A stretch of DNA of 64,000 nucleotides from Rikenella microfusus DSM 15922. Its GTDB lineage: Bacteria; Bacteroidota; Bacteroidia; Bacteroidales; Rikenellaceae. Shown here in pieces: positions 52,194-61,516 of this stretch. Each line of letters starts with the position of its first letter. Within the stretch, counting starts at the first letter, position 1. The DNA lies in assembly GCF_000427365.1 (NCBI RefSeq), contig NZ_ATXW01000001.1, forward strand, positions 122,295-186,294, written 5' to 3'. The notes under the pieces are model-generated. The model was given only the letters and a program-made list of their open reading frames with translations. It was not told where the DNA came from and did not search any database. Position numbers and translations under genes: made by a program.

Positions 52194-52388
52194 GTAACAA
52201 TAAAAAAGTTTGGTGTCAGGCCAAAGTTAATAAAAAGAATTATCCCTTTTCGTGTTGTTGCAAGGAGGACGCGCTCGCCGAAGCATCCCGCAGAGAGGTC
52301 GGCCCCGCAACCACCCGGTTCCGGCCCGGCTCGTACGCCGGGCCGGAACTCCCCCTTTCCCGCAGGCCGCGGACCGACAATAACATTA
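52194..52388. other. GH35 upstream region
   Basis: A GC-rich hairpin TTCCGGCCCGGC/GCCGGGCCGGAA lies at about 52319-52348. No exact -7 box is seen in front of the GH35 start. Confidence 0.5.
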
Positions 52389-52539
52389 ACCGATTATATA
52401 CTTTGGTCTACCCAGCCCATTCGAGGGTAATTTCCCTCTATCGGCTTGGCGCCGGACGGCTTTCAACAGTCGGGAGGAGCGGCGCGAGCCGAAAAAGTAT
52501 CAACGAAACCCAATGGGTATATCAAAGTATATAATCGGG
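52389..52539 (-). repeat. dispersed MITE-like element, copy B
   Basis: The most complete copy. The left end ACCGATTATATACTTTGGTC and, reversed, the right end CCCGATTATATACTTTGATA are a ~26-bp inverted repeat with few mismatches. TAACATTA flanks both sides (52381-52388 and 52540-52547) as an 8-bp direct repeat. The core TTTTTCGGCTCGCGCC reads on the minus strand. There is no coding frame. Confidence 0.72.
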
Positions 52540-52624
52540 TAACATTATTAATTCCGATAAAAAGCCGGCTCCCCTTTACCGTTTAGAAAGCAAAGGGGAG
52601 CCGACGCTTATACGCATGTCCGGT

Positions 52625-53494
52625 TCATTCGACGGGCAACGGACCCGAAGCCTCCACGTCCACCCAATCCTCGACCTGTCCCGTAAAAGTAATCGGCGCG
52701 CCGTCCATATTGACAGTCACATCGTAAAGGTATGACTTGCCCGCCTGCAACGTCCGGGAAAAACTGCCCGTAAACGTCCCCGACCGTCCGGGAACATCCG
52801 TTACCGTCACTGCGAAATCCATGCTGCCGCCCGATATCAGGATATTCGTCTTCGTCCCGTCGGGAGCGGCAGTCGTCCGGAACGACGCACCCGCCACACT
52901 CAATTTCCCCGTCTCCGCATCCAGGGTACCGTCCCGATAAAACCCGCCGACCTCCAGTTTCGCACCGCTCAGATCGCTTCCGTCGCTGGCTTTCAGCCGA
53001 AAACCGATCTGTGCCCCGCAATGGCGGAACTCCAATCTGGCTTTGGTTCCGCCCGCAGTAGCCACGACCCCCGGAGTACAAGCCCAAAGAATATCCTCCC
53101 CATGCCGCACCGGAATACGATGCGCATCTCCCGCTCCTTCCGACCGGGGAGCGTACGCATATATGTCGTAGGCCGTACCGGTACGCAACGTCACGCTGCC
53201 TCCGCCGATATTGCCTCCGGCATCGGAAACGAACGCCTCGTTCTTCCAGGAGGTCGTCTCGAAATCGGTCGGCGTATCTCCCAAAACCGTCAAGACATAT
53301 ACTCCCAAATCCGTCGCCGGCAAAGGTTCCGACCGTACCGGCTCGGCTTTCGCATCTGGAGTCTCCGGCATTCCCTCCAAGGCCACCCGGCCGCTCAATA
53401 TCAACGCGGATTCCGTATCTGTAAAAGTCTTTTTTTCGGAACAACCGCTCACGATTCCCGCAATCCCCGCGAGCATAATGAATAAATATTTCAT
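52625..53494 (-). CDS. fimbrillin family lipoprotein (Mfa-like), second copy
   Basis: A 289-residue protein starting at the ATG at 53494 with a lipoprotein signal (MKYLFIMLAGIAGIVSGC). It has the two beta-sandwich domains of FimA/Mfa1-type pilins or tip proteins: DIYAYAPRSEGAGDAHRIPVRHGEDILWA, AQIGFRLKASDGSDLSGAKLEVGGFYRDGTLD, and a last strand region ending DGAPITFTGQVEDWVDVEASGPLPVE. Type V pilus subunits are exported as lipoproteins, cleaved by Rgp-like proteases and polymerised on the surface. It is last in a four-gene leftward cluster. Confidence 0.85.
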   Translation of the reverse strand: MKYLFIMLAGIAGIVSGCSEKKTFTDTESALILSGRVALEGMPETPDAKAEPVRSEPLPATDLGVYVLTVLGDTPTDFETTSWKNEAFVSDAGGNIGGGSVTLRTGTAYDIYAYAPRSEGAGDAHRIPVRHGEDILWACTPGVVATAGGTKARLEFRHCGAQIGFRLKASDGSDLSGAKLEVGGFYRDGTLDAETGKLSVAGASFRTTAAPDGTKTNILISGGSMDFAVTVTDVPGRSGTFTGSFSRTLQAGKSYLYDVTVNMDGAPITFTGQVEDWVDVEASGPLPVE

Positions 53495-53550
53495 GGTACC
53501 GAACCGATATGTGACAGAATTATTCGCCATAGAACGCCTCTTCCCCGACA

Positions 53551-54456
53551 TCAATTATTTACATCGACGCTTCCCGTTTCATTCTCCCACGGAACCACAC
53601 CGGCTTCCAGACCGAGCGCCGAATTACGGTCGATCACCGTAACCGTGACGACCGTCGATTTTCCGGGCGCGAAAACCTCCCTTTTCACCCCCGTATAAGT
53701 CCCGGCATTCGGCCCCGACGGAACGGTTACCGTCACCTTCAATTCCATAGGACCTTCGGCCGGCAGGAAGCACACCGGACTTTCCGTTTCCGTCAGTTCG
53801 ACCGAGTTGTCCACGCTTCCCGGAATCACCTTGCCGGCAGCCAGATCCAGGATCCCGTCCCGGCAAAAACCCGTTACCTTCAGCGTCGCTCCCGAAATAT
53901 CCGGCTGGCTCGCCTCGTCGGCCACGATCCTGAAAGCGATCTGCGCGGCCTTGCGTTCGAATGTCAGGGCGACGGTATGCGTCGCAGCGTTCGGTTTTTC
54001 GCCGGAAGATTTCGCCCACAGAACATCCGCTCCGTGAGTAACGGGAATCGAAGACGAAGCGGCGGGAGCCACCCCCGCGACATGCGGGGCATACGCATAA
54101 ACGTCGTAAGTATAACCCGTCGTCAGAATGACCGGATTATCCGGATCCGCACCGACCAGAGCGCCGGAACCGTCCGAGACATGTTTTCTGTTGGCGATGG
54201 CCGCCGTCGAAGGGGTTTCGCCGTTCGTCAGATCCACGACGTGCACCCCGACCTCCAGATTCTCCGGCAACGCTTCCGTCCCCGTTTTACTCATGGAGGC
54301 CATACTGCCGTTTCCGTACAGACCGATGGCAGTACCTGTCAATGCCAGCCGGCACGCTCCCCCTCCATTCCGCTCCGTGCTTTTTTTAGCGCATCCGTTC
54401 AGTCCCGCAACCACGACGGCCCCGGCAACGGCCGCCAGCAACATCATCCTTTTCAT
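53551..54456 (-). CDS. fimbrillin family lipoprotein (Mfa-like), first copy
   Basis: A 301-residue protein with a lipoprotein signal (MLLAAVAGAVVVAGLNGC) and the same domain plan as the downstream gene: YDVYAYAPHVAGVAPAASSSIPVTHGADVLWAKSSG, ERKAAQIAFRIVADEASQPDISGATLKVTGFCRDGILDLAAGK, and a final VTVIDRNSALGLEAGVVPWENETG. The two proteins are clearly paralogues from a tandem duplication that has since diverged. They are probably minor or tip subunits of one type V pilus. Confidence 0.87.
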   Translation of the reverse strand: MKRMMLLAAVAGAVVVAGLNGCAKKSTERNGGGACRLALTGTAIGLYGNGSMASMSKTGTEALPENLEVGVHVVDLTNGETPSTAAIANRKHVSDGSGALVGADPDNPVILTTGYTYDVYAYAPHVAGVAPAASSSIPVTHGADVLWAKSSGEKPNAATHTVALTFERKAAQIAFRIVADEASQPDISGATLKVTGFCRDGILDLAAGKVIPGSVDNSVELTETESPVCFLPAEGPMELKVTVTVPSGPNAGTYTGVKREVFAPGKSTVVTVTVIDRNSALGLEAGVVPWENETGSVDVNN

Positions 54457-54478
54457 ATTCCGTTCTCAATTTTTGATT

Positions 54479-55450
54479 TCATCCAACGTTTCCGAAACCG
54501 GTGCCGCCCGGACGGTTGTCCACCTCCATTTCATCCCCGTCCGTAACCTCCCAACGCGTCACGACCGCCGAAAAACCCGCTTCGCTGGTCGCCGATACTT
54601 CGATGTCGATATTCACATCGATTTCGATCTCGGTCGGATCTTCGATCCCCTCGCCCGTAATGTTTTCCTCGATAACCTGCGATCCGCCGTTATTGAAATC
54701 CAGACCGAGACGCACCAGATTATCGGCCGGCGAACCGTCCGGATTGACCGCAGAAACGCCGAAAACCAGCACACTGGCCGTGTAAACTCCGGCAGCAGCC
54801 GGCCGGGGATCGAGTTCCGTCATCGAAGCGTACCCGTCGGCGCACTCGCCCGTTACCAGACGCACGGAAGGCGCCACGCCGGTCAGAACGGCCGACAGAC
54901 CCGTCACCGCATCGTAATCGCCCGTGAACCGGATGTTCAGTACCACGCGCTTCACCAACGGCTCCGGCGCCAATACCCGCCGTACCGTATCCTCTTTAGC
55001 AACCGACAAGTCCGAGACATGGGCGCTGTACACCCATCCCGGCTGGCCGATCCACTGATCGCCGCCCGCGACTTTCCCTTCCGACGGCAGGGCGTAAGCA
55101 TACGCCCGGTCGAAATCCTCCATACCGGCGTATCCGACCCCTTCGACCGTCTCGTTCACGACAAGCACCTGATAATTACCGGAGGGCAGCATACCGTCGA
55201 ACCGTCCGTTTTCGGCCGTTCCCCGTACCCATGAGCCGTCGGCGCCGTAAAAATAGACGGACATACGATCAGGCTCGGCCTCGCCCGGAGCCAGTTCCCG
55301 CCAGTCGATATCCAGCAATACGCGACCTTCGTCCGGTTTCACATACAATTCTCTTCTGACACAGGAGGATACGACCGCCGCCACGGCAAACGCCGCACAC
55401 GCGACAACCATCCCTATGCCCGATCTTCCGCAATGTAGTATCTTACCCAT
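54479..55450 (-). CDS. DUF5119 lipoprotein, FimB/Mfa2-like pilus anchor
   Basis: A 323-residue lipoprotein (AVAAVVSSCVRRELY) of the DUF5119 family, related to the Mfa2/FimB anchor proteins that stop pilus growth and fix it in the outer membrane. Conserved features are VLLDIDWRELAPGEAEPDRMSVYFYGADG and LPSGNYQVLVVNETVEGVGYAGM. It lies between the DUF3575 gene (24 bp gap) and the two fimbrillins (22 bp gap), in line with a pilus operon. Confidence 0.88.
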   Translation of the reverse strand: MGKILHCGRSGIGMVVACAAFAVAAVVSSCVRRELYVKPDEGRVLLDIDWRELAPGEAEPDRMSVYFYGADGSWVRGTAENGRFDGMLPSGNYQVLVVNETVEGVGYAGMEDFDRAYAYALPSEGKVAGGDQWIGQPGWVYSAHVSDLSVAKEDTVRRVLAPEPLVKRVVLNIRFTGDYDAVTGLSAVLTGVAPSVRLVTGECADGYASMTELDPRPAAAGVYTASVLVFGVSAVNPDGSPADNLVRLGLDFNNGGSQVIEENITGEGIEDPTEIEIDVNIDIEVSATSEAGFSAVVTRWEVTDGDEMEVDNRPGGTGFGNVG

Positions 55451-55474
55451 GATTCTGCGTTTCCCTAACCAAAT

Positions 55475-57130
55475 CTATCTCCGGCCGGTACCGACCGTTC
55501 CGAACCGGTACACCAAAGACGCTTTCGCCCCCGTCAAACCGAAATAATCGGCCGTATGAGACGACCGATATACGTAGCGGGGCGCCTCGTAACCATACCG
55601 GTCGTAATCGCCGGCATGCACCCAGCCGCCGCGCAGTCCCAGTTCCAGCCCGAAACGAGGCGTAAACGGCAGATAAGCGCCCAGCGAAAGTCCCGCCCCG
55701 TAATAATCGCCCGTATTTCCGGTCTGCTCGCCTCTGAACATGTAATCGGACTGCCCGGCATGTCCGTAAACGCCGACATAGCATCCCCGGTATTGCCCGG
55801 TCCGGCGACCGAACCAATACCGCAATTCCGGGCTGATCTCGTTCACTGCGTAATGTTTTTTATACAGATTCATGTTCCAATCGGTGTAAATCCCTTCCAC
55901 GGATGCCGACCAGCGCTGCGCAAAATAGAATTCGACTTCGAGGTTCGCCGCCACGGCCGCCCAATACGCCAAATTGGTCTTGACCGCGACCAACGGACGC
56001 GCCAGTACCAACGGTTCGCGCGAAGCCCTGACCGGCTTCATCGGTTTGACTTTCGGTTCTTTCGCCGGTTTTGCCCCGATCTTCCGTCCGTCGCCTTCCG
56101 GTACCGCCGCTACCGCCGACCGACCGTCCCGTCCGCCGACGACAATACCGGCTCTCCCGGCAACGGCCTCCGGTGCCGCTTCTTCGGCCAACATACGCCG
56201 GATCAGATCGTCTATACCCGGGTCGCGTTCTTCCGGACAAGGCTCCTCTTCGGTAATGACCGGTGCCGGCGGAGGCGGTATCGTACCGATTTCTCCCCCC
56301 TTCATATCCATCGTATCCGGCCGTTCCGCCGAAATCAACGAATCGACAAAACGCTGCAACTCCCGGTCCATGTCCGTCCCGTCGGCGGGGTTCTCCTTTC
56401 CGGCAGAAACGGGCTGCGACGGCACCGCAGCAATCCGGGGCTTTTCTTCGGCCTCCCGCCCGGATCGTTTCGGAGCCGCAGGCATACGTCCCTCCCTCGC
56501 AGGCCTTTCGTTCCGGCCGAAAATATCGGTTTCTTCGCCGCCGAAAGGAGAAATATACCTCCTCTCTTCCTCCGCCGCCGAAGTCGGAAAACGGAGCGAT
56601 TCGCTATTCCGGGCTACGAGCACACCGTTCAGATAGAGCGTAACCGTCGTCTTTTTGAGCATATCGAACATCCGGTCCGGCGTCAGGACATTGTTCCGGG
56701 CCACGACATTCCCCGTCACCACGACAGATTGCCGGAGTCCGGAACGGCGGATAAGCGGTTCCATATACGCTTTTACCGCATCTATACGGCGTCCGGCAAC
56801 CTCCACGCTGCCGAGTTGTTCGGCCGTGGTGGAGTAAGAGACGACGACAATGGAATCGATATGCGCCGACGGCGTTTCGGCCAACTGCCGAAGCAATTCG
56901 CCGAATTTCTCCATGGCGGCCGCGTTCTGCCCGTACCGTTCGTCCAGTTCGGCACTGCCAAGCCCGAAAGTAAACGCAATGGTTTGTTTCTGAGGCGTAC
57001 CGAGACCAGGCACCTGAGCTGCGACATGTCCGCCCGATCCGGCAAGGCACATGCAAAGGGCCGCCGCCAATGCGACACCCCGCTTTTTCCCGGTCGTTAT
57101 AATTGATCCTCTGCGTCTTGCAAAGCCCAT
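55475..57130 (-). CDS. DUF3575 outer-membrane protein with extended N-terminal region
   Basis: About 551 residues from the ATG at 57130 (a GTG at 57157 is also possible). After a hydrophobic signal (GVALAAALCMCLAGSGGHVAAQ) there is an ~150-residue domain that resembles the OmpA-C or DUF3868 type (IAFTFGLGSAELDERYGQNAAAMEKFGELLRQL). A ~200-residue low-complexity Pro/Arg/Glu-rich linker follows, then the DUF3575 beta-barrel (VAVKTNLAYWAAVAANLEVEFYFAQRWSASVEGIYTDWN... to YRFGTVG). DUF3575 genes regularly precede type V pilus genes. The long linker is unusual. Confidence 0.83.
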   Translation of the reverse strand: MGFARRRGSIITTGKKRGVALAAALCMCLAGSGGHVAAQVPGLGTPQKQTIAFTFGLGSAELDERYGQNAAAMEKFGELLRQLAETPSAHIDSIVVVSYSTTAEQLGSVEVAGRRIDAVKAYMEPLIRRSGLRQSVVVTGNVVARNNVLTPDRMFDMLKKTTVTLYLNGVLVARNSESLRFPTSAAEEERRYISPFGGEETDIFGRNERPAREGRMPAAPKRSGREAEEKPRIAAVPSQPVSAGKENPADGTDMDRELQRFVDSLISAERPDTMDMKGGEIGTIPPPPAPVITEEEPCPEERDPGIDDLIRRMLAEEAAPEAVAGRAGIVVGGRDGRSAVAAVPEGDGRKIGAKPAKEPKVKPMKPVRASREPLVLARPLVAVKTNLAYWAAVAANLEVEFYFAQRWSASVEGIYTDWNMNLYKKHYAVNEISPELRYWFGRRTGQYRGCYVGVYGHAGQSDYMFRGEQTGNTGDYYGAGLSLGAYLPFTPRFGLELGLRGGWVHAGDYDRYGYEAPRYVYRSSHTADYFGLTGAKASLVYRFGTVGTGRR

Positions 57131-57157
57131 ATCCGTTCGATTATTTACTCCCGCCAC

Positions 57158-57396
57158 CTGCCGCGACGATATTTCACGCGGCTAAGTTAGTAAATATTAG
57201 TCAGTAATCGTCAATTTTATGTCATATTTCATACTTTCAGCGTCATACTCTGCGGCGTCGAAATCGCAGAATATGGCGTTTTTACTACACAAAATCGCAC
57301 GCAATACTGACACCGGAAAATTCCGAAAACACCGCAGAGACCGCGGGGAGATTTCATCGTCCGGTACGGAAAGGGCAGAGCCGCAATGCGATTACC
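57158..57396. other. region upstream of the pilus cluster
   Basis: About 240 bp without a gene. On the minus strand TAACTTAG (57182-57189, one mismatch from TAnnTTTG) lies 50 bp before the DUF3575 ATG and is the best promoter candidate. Confidence 0.35.
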
Positions 57397-58335
57397 TTAC
57401 TTTTTCAGTTTACGGTACGCCATCGGCGACATGCCGGTCTCCCGGCGGAACAGACGGGAAAAGTAGAAACAGTCGCGGATCCCGACTTTATGACATATCT
57501 GATTGATTTTCATATCCGTGGTTTCCAACAGACGGCAGGCCCGCCGAATCCGGATACGGTTGAAACACGCGATCGGAGAAAGCCCCGTCCGGGCGTGGAA
57601 CAGAGCGGTAAAATGAGAAACCGAATATCCCACATACGAAGCCAGCTCAGCCACGGAGACCTTCTTTTCGATATTCTCTTCCATAAAAAGAACCGCCGTT
57701 TCGACAATGTCGGCCTGGACGGACTCGTCCCACCGGCCCCTGAACTGGTGGACGAAACGGAACGATGCCAGCAAATGGTGCAGCACCGACGAGGCATACA
57801 GCAGATTTTCATTGCCGTATCCCCACTCCAGCGTCCGGTAGATCGTTTCGAACAGGGCTATCCGCTCCGCAAAACGGGCATTGACCTGCGGAGCCAACTC
57901 CCTGGGCGCATAAAGCCCGTCGCTGTAACAGGCCGCCATGGTCCCCCCGTAATGGATCCAATAGATCGTCCACGGGTTCCGCCCGTCCGCCCCGTAAGCG
58001 TGGGGAACCCCCGGCGGGAGAATGAAAAACTGATTCTCCGATACCCGGTACTCCCGACCGCCGACCGAAAAATACCCGCACCCTTCTATGCAATAGATCA
58101 GGATATACTGTTCTATCGGTTCGCGCCGCTGCCGGTAATGGTTGTGCGCATGCGGATAATGCCCGATATCGGTCACATAGAGCGCCGCGAACAACGGATT
58201 CTTTTTCAGTTCCCCGATACGGGATTCCGGCAAAACGAGACTCCGCTCGCCGATAAAACCGTCCTTTTGTCTCCGCATGATATGCACCGAATGATTAACC
58301 GGTTGCAAGAAAGGTATTTTTCCGATGGATAACAA
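57397..58335 (-). CDS. AraC family transcriptional regulator
   Basis: A 312-residue regulator. The N-terminal half is a cupin-type sugar-sensing domain (LIYCIEGCGYFSVGGREYRVSENQFFILPPGVPHAYGAD), and the C-terminal ~100 residues have two helix-turn-helix motifs (VSVAELASYVGYSVSHFTALFHARTGLSP and KINQICHKVGIRDCFYFSRLFRRETGMSPMAYRK). It is divergent from GH2-GH29, with 79 bp in between, so it most likely controls these genes in response to a sugar released by them. Confidence 0.93.
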   Translation of the reverse strand: MLSIGKIPFLQPVNHSVHIMRRQKDGFIGERSLVLPESRIGELKKNPLFAALYVTDIGHYPHAHNHYRQRREPIEQYILIYCIEGCGYFSVGGREYRVSENQFFILPPGVPHAYGADGRNPWTIYWIHYGGTMAACYSDGLYAPRELAPQVNARFAERIALFETIYRTLEWGYGNENLLYASSVLHHLLASFRFVHQFRGRWDESVQADIVETAVLFMEENIEKKVSVAELASYVGYSVSHFTALFHARTGLSPIACFNRIRIRRACRLLETTDMKINQICHKVGIRDCFYFSRLFRRETGMSPMAYRKLKK

Positions 58336-58414
58336 ACCGTTATCGTAAGATAATCCATAAAAATATCGGAATATTCTATTTTTCCCGACCCGATTTTTAT
58401 CCTATTTTGCAAAT

Positions 58415-61400
58415 ATGACACGATCGACCATGACTATACGGCATACGCTCGCAATGCTTTTCCTGGCCGTTTTACCGCTGGCCGGACACACGCAATCCGC
58501 CTCCGTCTCGCTGGCCGGAGAATGGCTCGTGCGGCTCGATCCCGGCGATCGGGGCGCCGACCTCCGCTATTTCGACCGGCACGAAGGCGCCCCCATACGC
58601 CTGCCCGGAACATTGGACGAAGCCGGTTACGGCACCCCGACGAAAGGTTCCGATTACGGCATACTGACCCGGAAACACAAATATATCGGCCCGGCCTGGT
58701 ACACCCGCCGGATCGAAATTCCGCGGGAATGGGAAGGGCAGGAAACCGAACTGTTTCTGGAACGCGTCATGTGGAGTTCCGAAGTCTGGATCGACGGCCG
58801 CAAGACCGACACCCAGGAGGGATTAGGAACGCCCCACATCCACCGGTTGGGCAGGCTGGAACCCGGCAGCCACCTGCTGGCCGTACGAATAGACAACGAC
58901 ATGCTCTACAATATCGGCGACAAAGGGCACGGTTACGGCGAGTACACCCAGATCATCTGGAACGGCGCGGTCGGACGGGTCGAACTGCGTCCCGTCTCCC
59001 GAACCGGCCGCATCCGGGTATGGCCCGATCCGGCCACGAACAGCGTCGAAGCGACATTCGACGCCGACGGCAGCCGCAAACGGTACCGGCTGTCCGAAGC
59101 CGGCAGCGGCCGGAACATACCGTTCCGCATCGAAAACGAACGGCCCGGCGCGGCAACACTCCGCCTGCTCGAGCCGGCTCAACGCTGGGACGAGTTTTTC
59201 CCCGCGCTCTATACCCTCGAAATCACCTCCGGCCGGGGACGCGGCAAACAGACCGAACGGCTGCGATTCGGTTTCCGGACAATCGAAAACTCGAAATCGA
59301 AAATACTCGTCAATGACAGGCCGGTATTCCTGCGCGGCAACCTCGACTGCGTCCATTTTCCGCTAACCGGCTACCCTTCGTGCGACCCGGCCGACTGGGA
59401 ACGTATTTTCCGTATCTACAAGGCACACGGCCTCAACCACGTCCGGTTCCATTCATGGTGTCCGCCGGAGGCCGCATTCGCCGCTGCCGACAAGCTGGGC
59501 ATCTACATTCAGGCCGAAGTGCTCTGGATCGACTGGTGGATGTCGGTCGTCAATCCCGACCGGCCGGAAATGACTACCCGGGGACTGCCCGAAGGACTCG
59601 GACACAATCCGTCGGCCGATACGTTCGTGCCGGCCGAGCTGCGGCGGATGCTCGACGCCTACGGCAACCACCCCTCGTTCACGATGCTCTGTATCGGCAA
59701 CGAACTGGGCAATTCGGACTTCGGCGTGATGCAACGGTGGATCGACAGTCTGAAAGCCGACGATCCGCGGAGGCTTTATGCCGTATCGACCGCCCGGCAG
59801 ATCACCCCCGCCGACCAGTATATGGCCACGCACCACTATCCCGGAGCGGGAAACACCTACGGGCTTTCGGGCGAAGGGACGGCATTCGACTGGGAGCAGA
59901 CCTATTCCCGGACAGCAATCCCGACCATAGCCCACGAACTGGGGCAATATCCGGTTTACCCGCTGTGGAGCGAGATCGGCAAATACACCGGCGTACTCGA
60001 AGCACGCAACCTCGAAGGATTCCGTACACAGGCCCGCCGAAACCATATCGAACGGCTGGACAGCGTTTTCCGCCGGGCCAGCGGAGCCTTGCAGACGCTG
60101 CTTTACAAAGCGAATATCGAAGCGTTGCTGCGCACCCCCTCCTGCGCCGGTTACCAGTTGCTGAGCATGACCGATTATTCCGGGCAGGGCGAGGCGCTCG
60201 TAGGATGGCTCGATTCGTTCTGGGACCCCAAAGGCATCGTCTCTCCGGAGACGTTTCGGGAATACGGAGGGGCCGTCGTCCCGCTGGCCCGGTTCGACCG
60301 ATATGTCTGGGAGAGCGGCCGGACATTCGCCGCTGCGATCGAAGTCGCCAATTACGGCCCCGACGCAGTGCCGGGCGTCCTGTCCTGGACCTTGTCGGCG
60401 CCGGGCGACACCCTCGGCCGGGGCGAGCTGTCCGGTCCGGCGATCGAACGGGGCCGGCTCGCCGGCTGCGGTCGGATAGAAGTACCGCTGGAAGGGATCG
60501 ATTCGGCCCGGCAATACACCCTGACCGTAGCGATTGCCGGAACTCCTTACCGGAACCGATGGAGCATCTGGGTATATCCGCCCTGCAAAATACCCCAAAC
60601 GGATGTGCTGGTGACCGATACGCTCAACGGGGCGGCCAGGCAACGACTGGCGGGAGGCGGACGGGTGCTTCTGCTGGCTCACCGGGCGGGAAACGACCGC
60701 ACGACGACTCCGCTGGCCTTCACGCCGCTGTTCTGGTCGAACTCCTTTTTCCCGGGACAAACGACCAAAACGCTGGGACTGTACGTAGACTCCGCCCACT
60801 CGGCCCTGTCGGCCTTTCCGACGGCAGACCACAGCGACTGGCAATGGGAGCCGCTGTGTCGTGGACGCGCGTTCGTCGTCAACGAATACCCCGGGTTACG
60901 CCCCATCGTGCAGCCGATCAGCGATTTCCATATCAACGACAAATTGGCCTCCCTTTTCGAATGCAGGGTAGGGCAGGGACTGCTGATGGTATGCGGCCAC
61001 GACCTGACGGGCGGCTCTCCGGCTATAAAACAACTGAAATATAGCCTTTTACGTTATATGAACACCTCCGATTTCTCCCCGAAAGCGGAACTGACGCTGC
61101 CGGACTTGCAGGCATTGCTGGGCAACGGTTCCGAAGACGGAACGACATCGGCCGTGCGGTACGAAGTGATATGCGACGGAAAAAAGACGGCCGAAGGTCC
61201 TTGGAGCGGACACGAAATCGAAGTACTTCTGAAGACGCCGAACGGCATTTTGGGCGATTTGCAAGTCGTTTTCGCCGACCGGTCCGAAGGAACGCTGGAA
61301 ATCGAAGGGCGCAAAAGCCGCCTGTCTGCGGCCGAAGCGGCACTCTTCGTCATGCGGGAAGACACGAACGACGGGCGTGTAGTATTCCGTGCCACAGCCG

Positions 61401-61450
61401 AACCGGGCGGCATGCTGACCCTGACGCGGATCGAACTGGTGGCCCGGTAA
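58415..61450 (+). CDS. secreted glycoside hydrolase family 2 protein
   Basis: A 1011-residue protein with a signal peptide (TLAMLFLAVLPLAGHTQS). Residues ~30-190 form the GH2 sugar-binding jelly roll, followed by the Ig-like domain and the TIM barrel from ~300 with RGNLDCVHFPLTGYPSCD and the acid/base Glu in CIGNELGNS; the nucleophile Glu is probably that of AHELGQYPVYP. A large C-terminal region (~640-1011) is beta-rich and of unknown role. GH2 covers beta-galactosidases, beta-mannosidases, beta-glucuronidases and others; the substrate is open. Possible starts are at 58415 and 58430; a TATTTTGC box at 58401-58408 ends only six bases before the first. Confidence 0.9.
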   Translation: MTRSTMTIRHTLAMLFLAVLPLAGHTQSASVSLAGEWLVRLDPGDRGADLRYFDRHEGAPIRLPGTLDEAGYGTPTKGSDYGILTRKHKYIGPAWYTRRIEIPREWEGQETELFLERVMWSSEVWIDGRKTDTQEGLGTPHIHRLGRLEPGSHLLAVRIDNDMLYNIGDKGHGYGEYTQIIWNGAVGRVELRPVSRTGRIRVWPDPATNSVEATFDADGSRKRYRLSEAGSGRNIPFRIENERPGAATLRLLEPAQRWDEFFPALYTLEITSGRGRGKQTERLRFGFRTIENSKSKILVNDRPVFLRGNLDCVHFPLTGYPSCDPADWERIFRIYKAHGLNHVRFHSWCPPEAAFAAADKLGIYIQAEVLWIDWWMSVVNPDRPEMTTRGLPEGLGHNPSADTFVPAELRRMLDAYGNHPSFTMLCIGNELGNSDFGVMQRWIDSLKADDPRRLYAVSTARQITPADQYMATHHYPGAGNTYGLSGEGTAFDWEQTYSRTAIPTIAHELGQYPVYPLWSEIGKYTGVLEARNLEGFRTQARRNHIERLDSVFRRASGALQTLLYKANIEALLRTPSCAGYQLLSMTDYSGQGEALVGWLDSFWDPKGIVSPETFREYGGAVVPLARFDRYVWESGRTFAAAIEVANYGPDAVPGVLSWTLSAPGDTLGRGELSGPAIERGRLAGCGRIEVPLEGIDSARQYTLTVAIAGTPYRNRWSIWVYPPCKIPQTDVLVTDTLNGAARQRLAGGGRVLLLAHRAGNDRTTTPLAFTPLFWSNSFFPGQTTKTLGLYVDSAHSALSAFPTADHSDWQWEPLCRGRAFVVNEYPGLRPIVQPISDFHINDKLASLFECRVGQGLLMVCGHDLTGGSPAIKQLKYSLLRYMNTSDFSPKAELTLPDLQALLGNGSEDGTTSAVRYEVICDGKKTAEGPWSGHEIEVLLKTPNGILGDLQVVFADRSEGTLEIEGRKSRLSAAEAALFVMREDTNDGRVVFRATAEPGGMLTLTRIELVAR

Positions 61451-61516
61451 CGGAGGAATGCTGCCGGCAGCTTCCCGTCAACGAAACGGACTATTAACCA
61501 AACTCTTTTTCACGAT

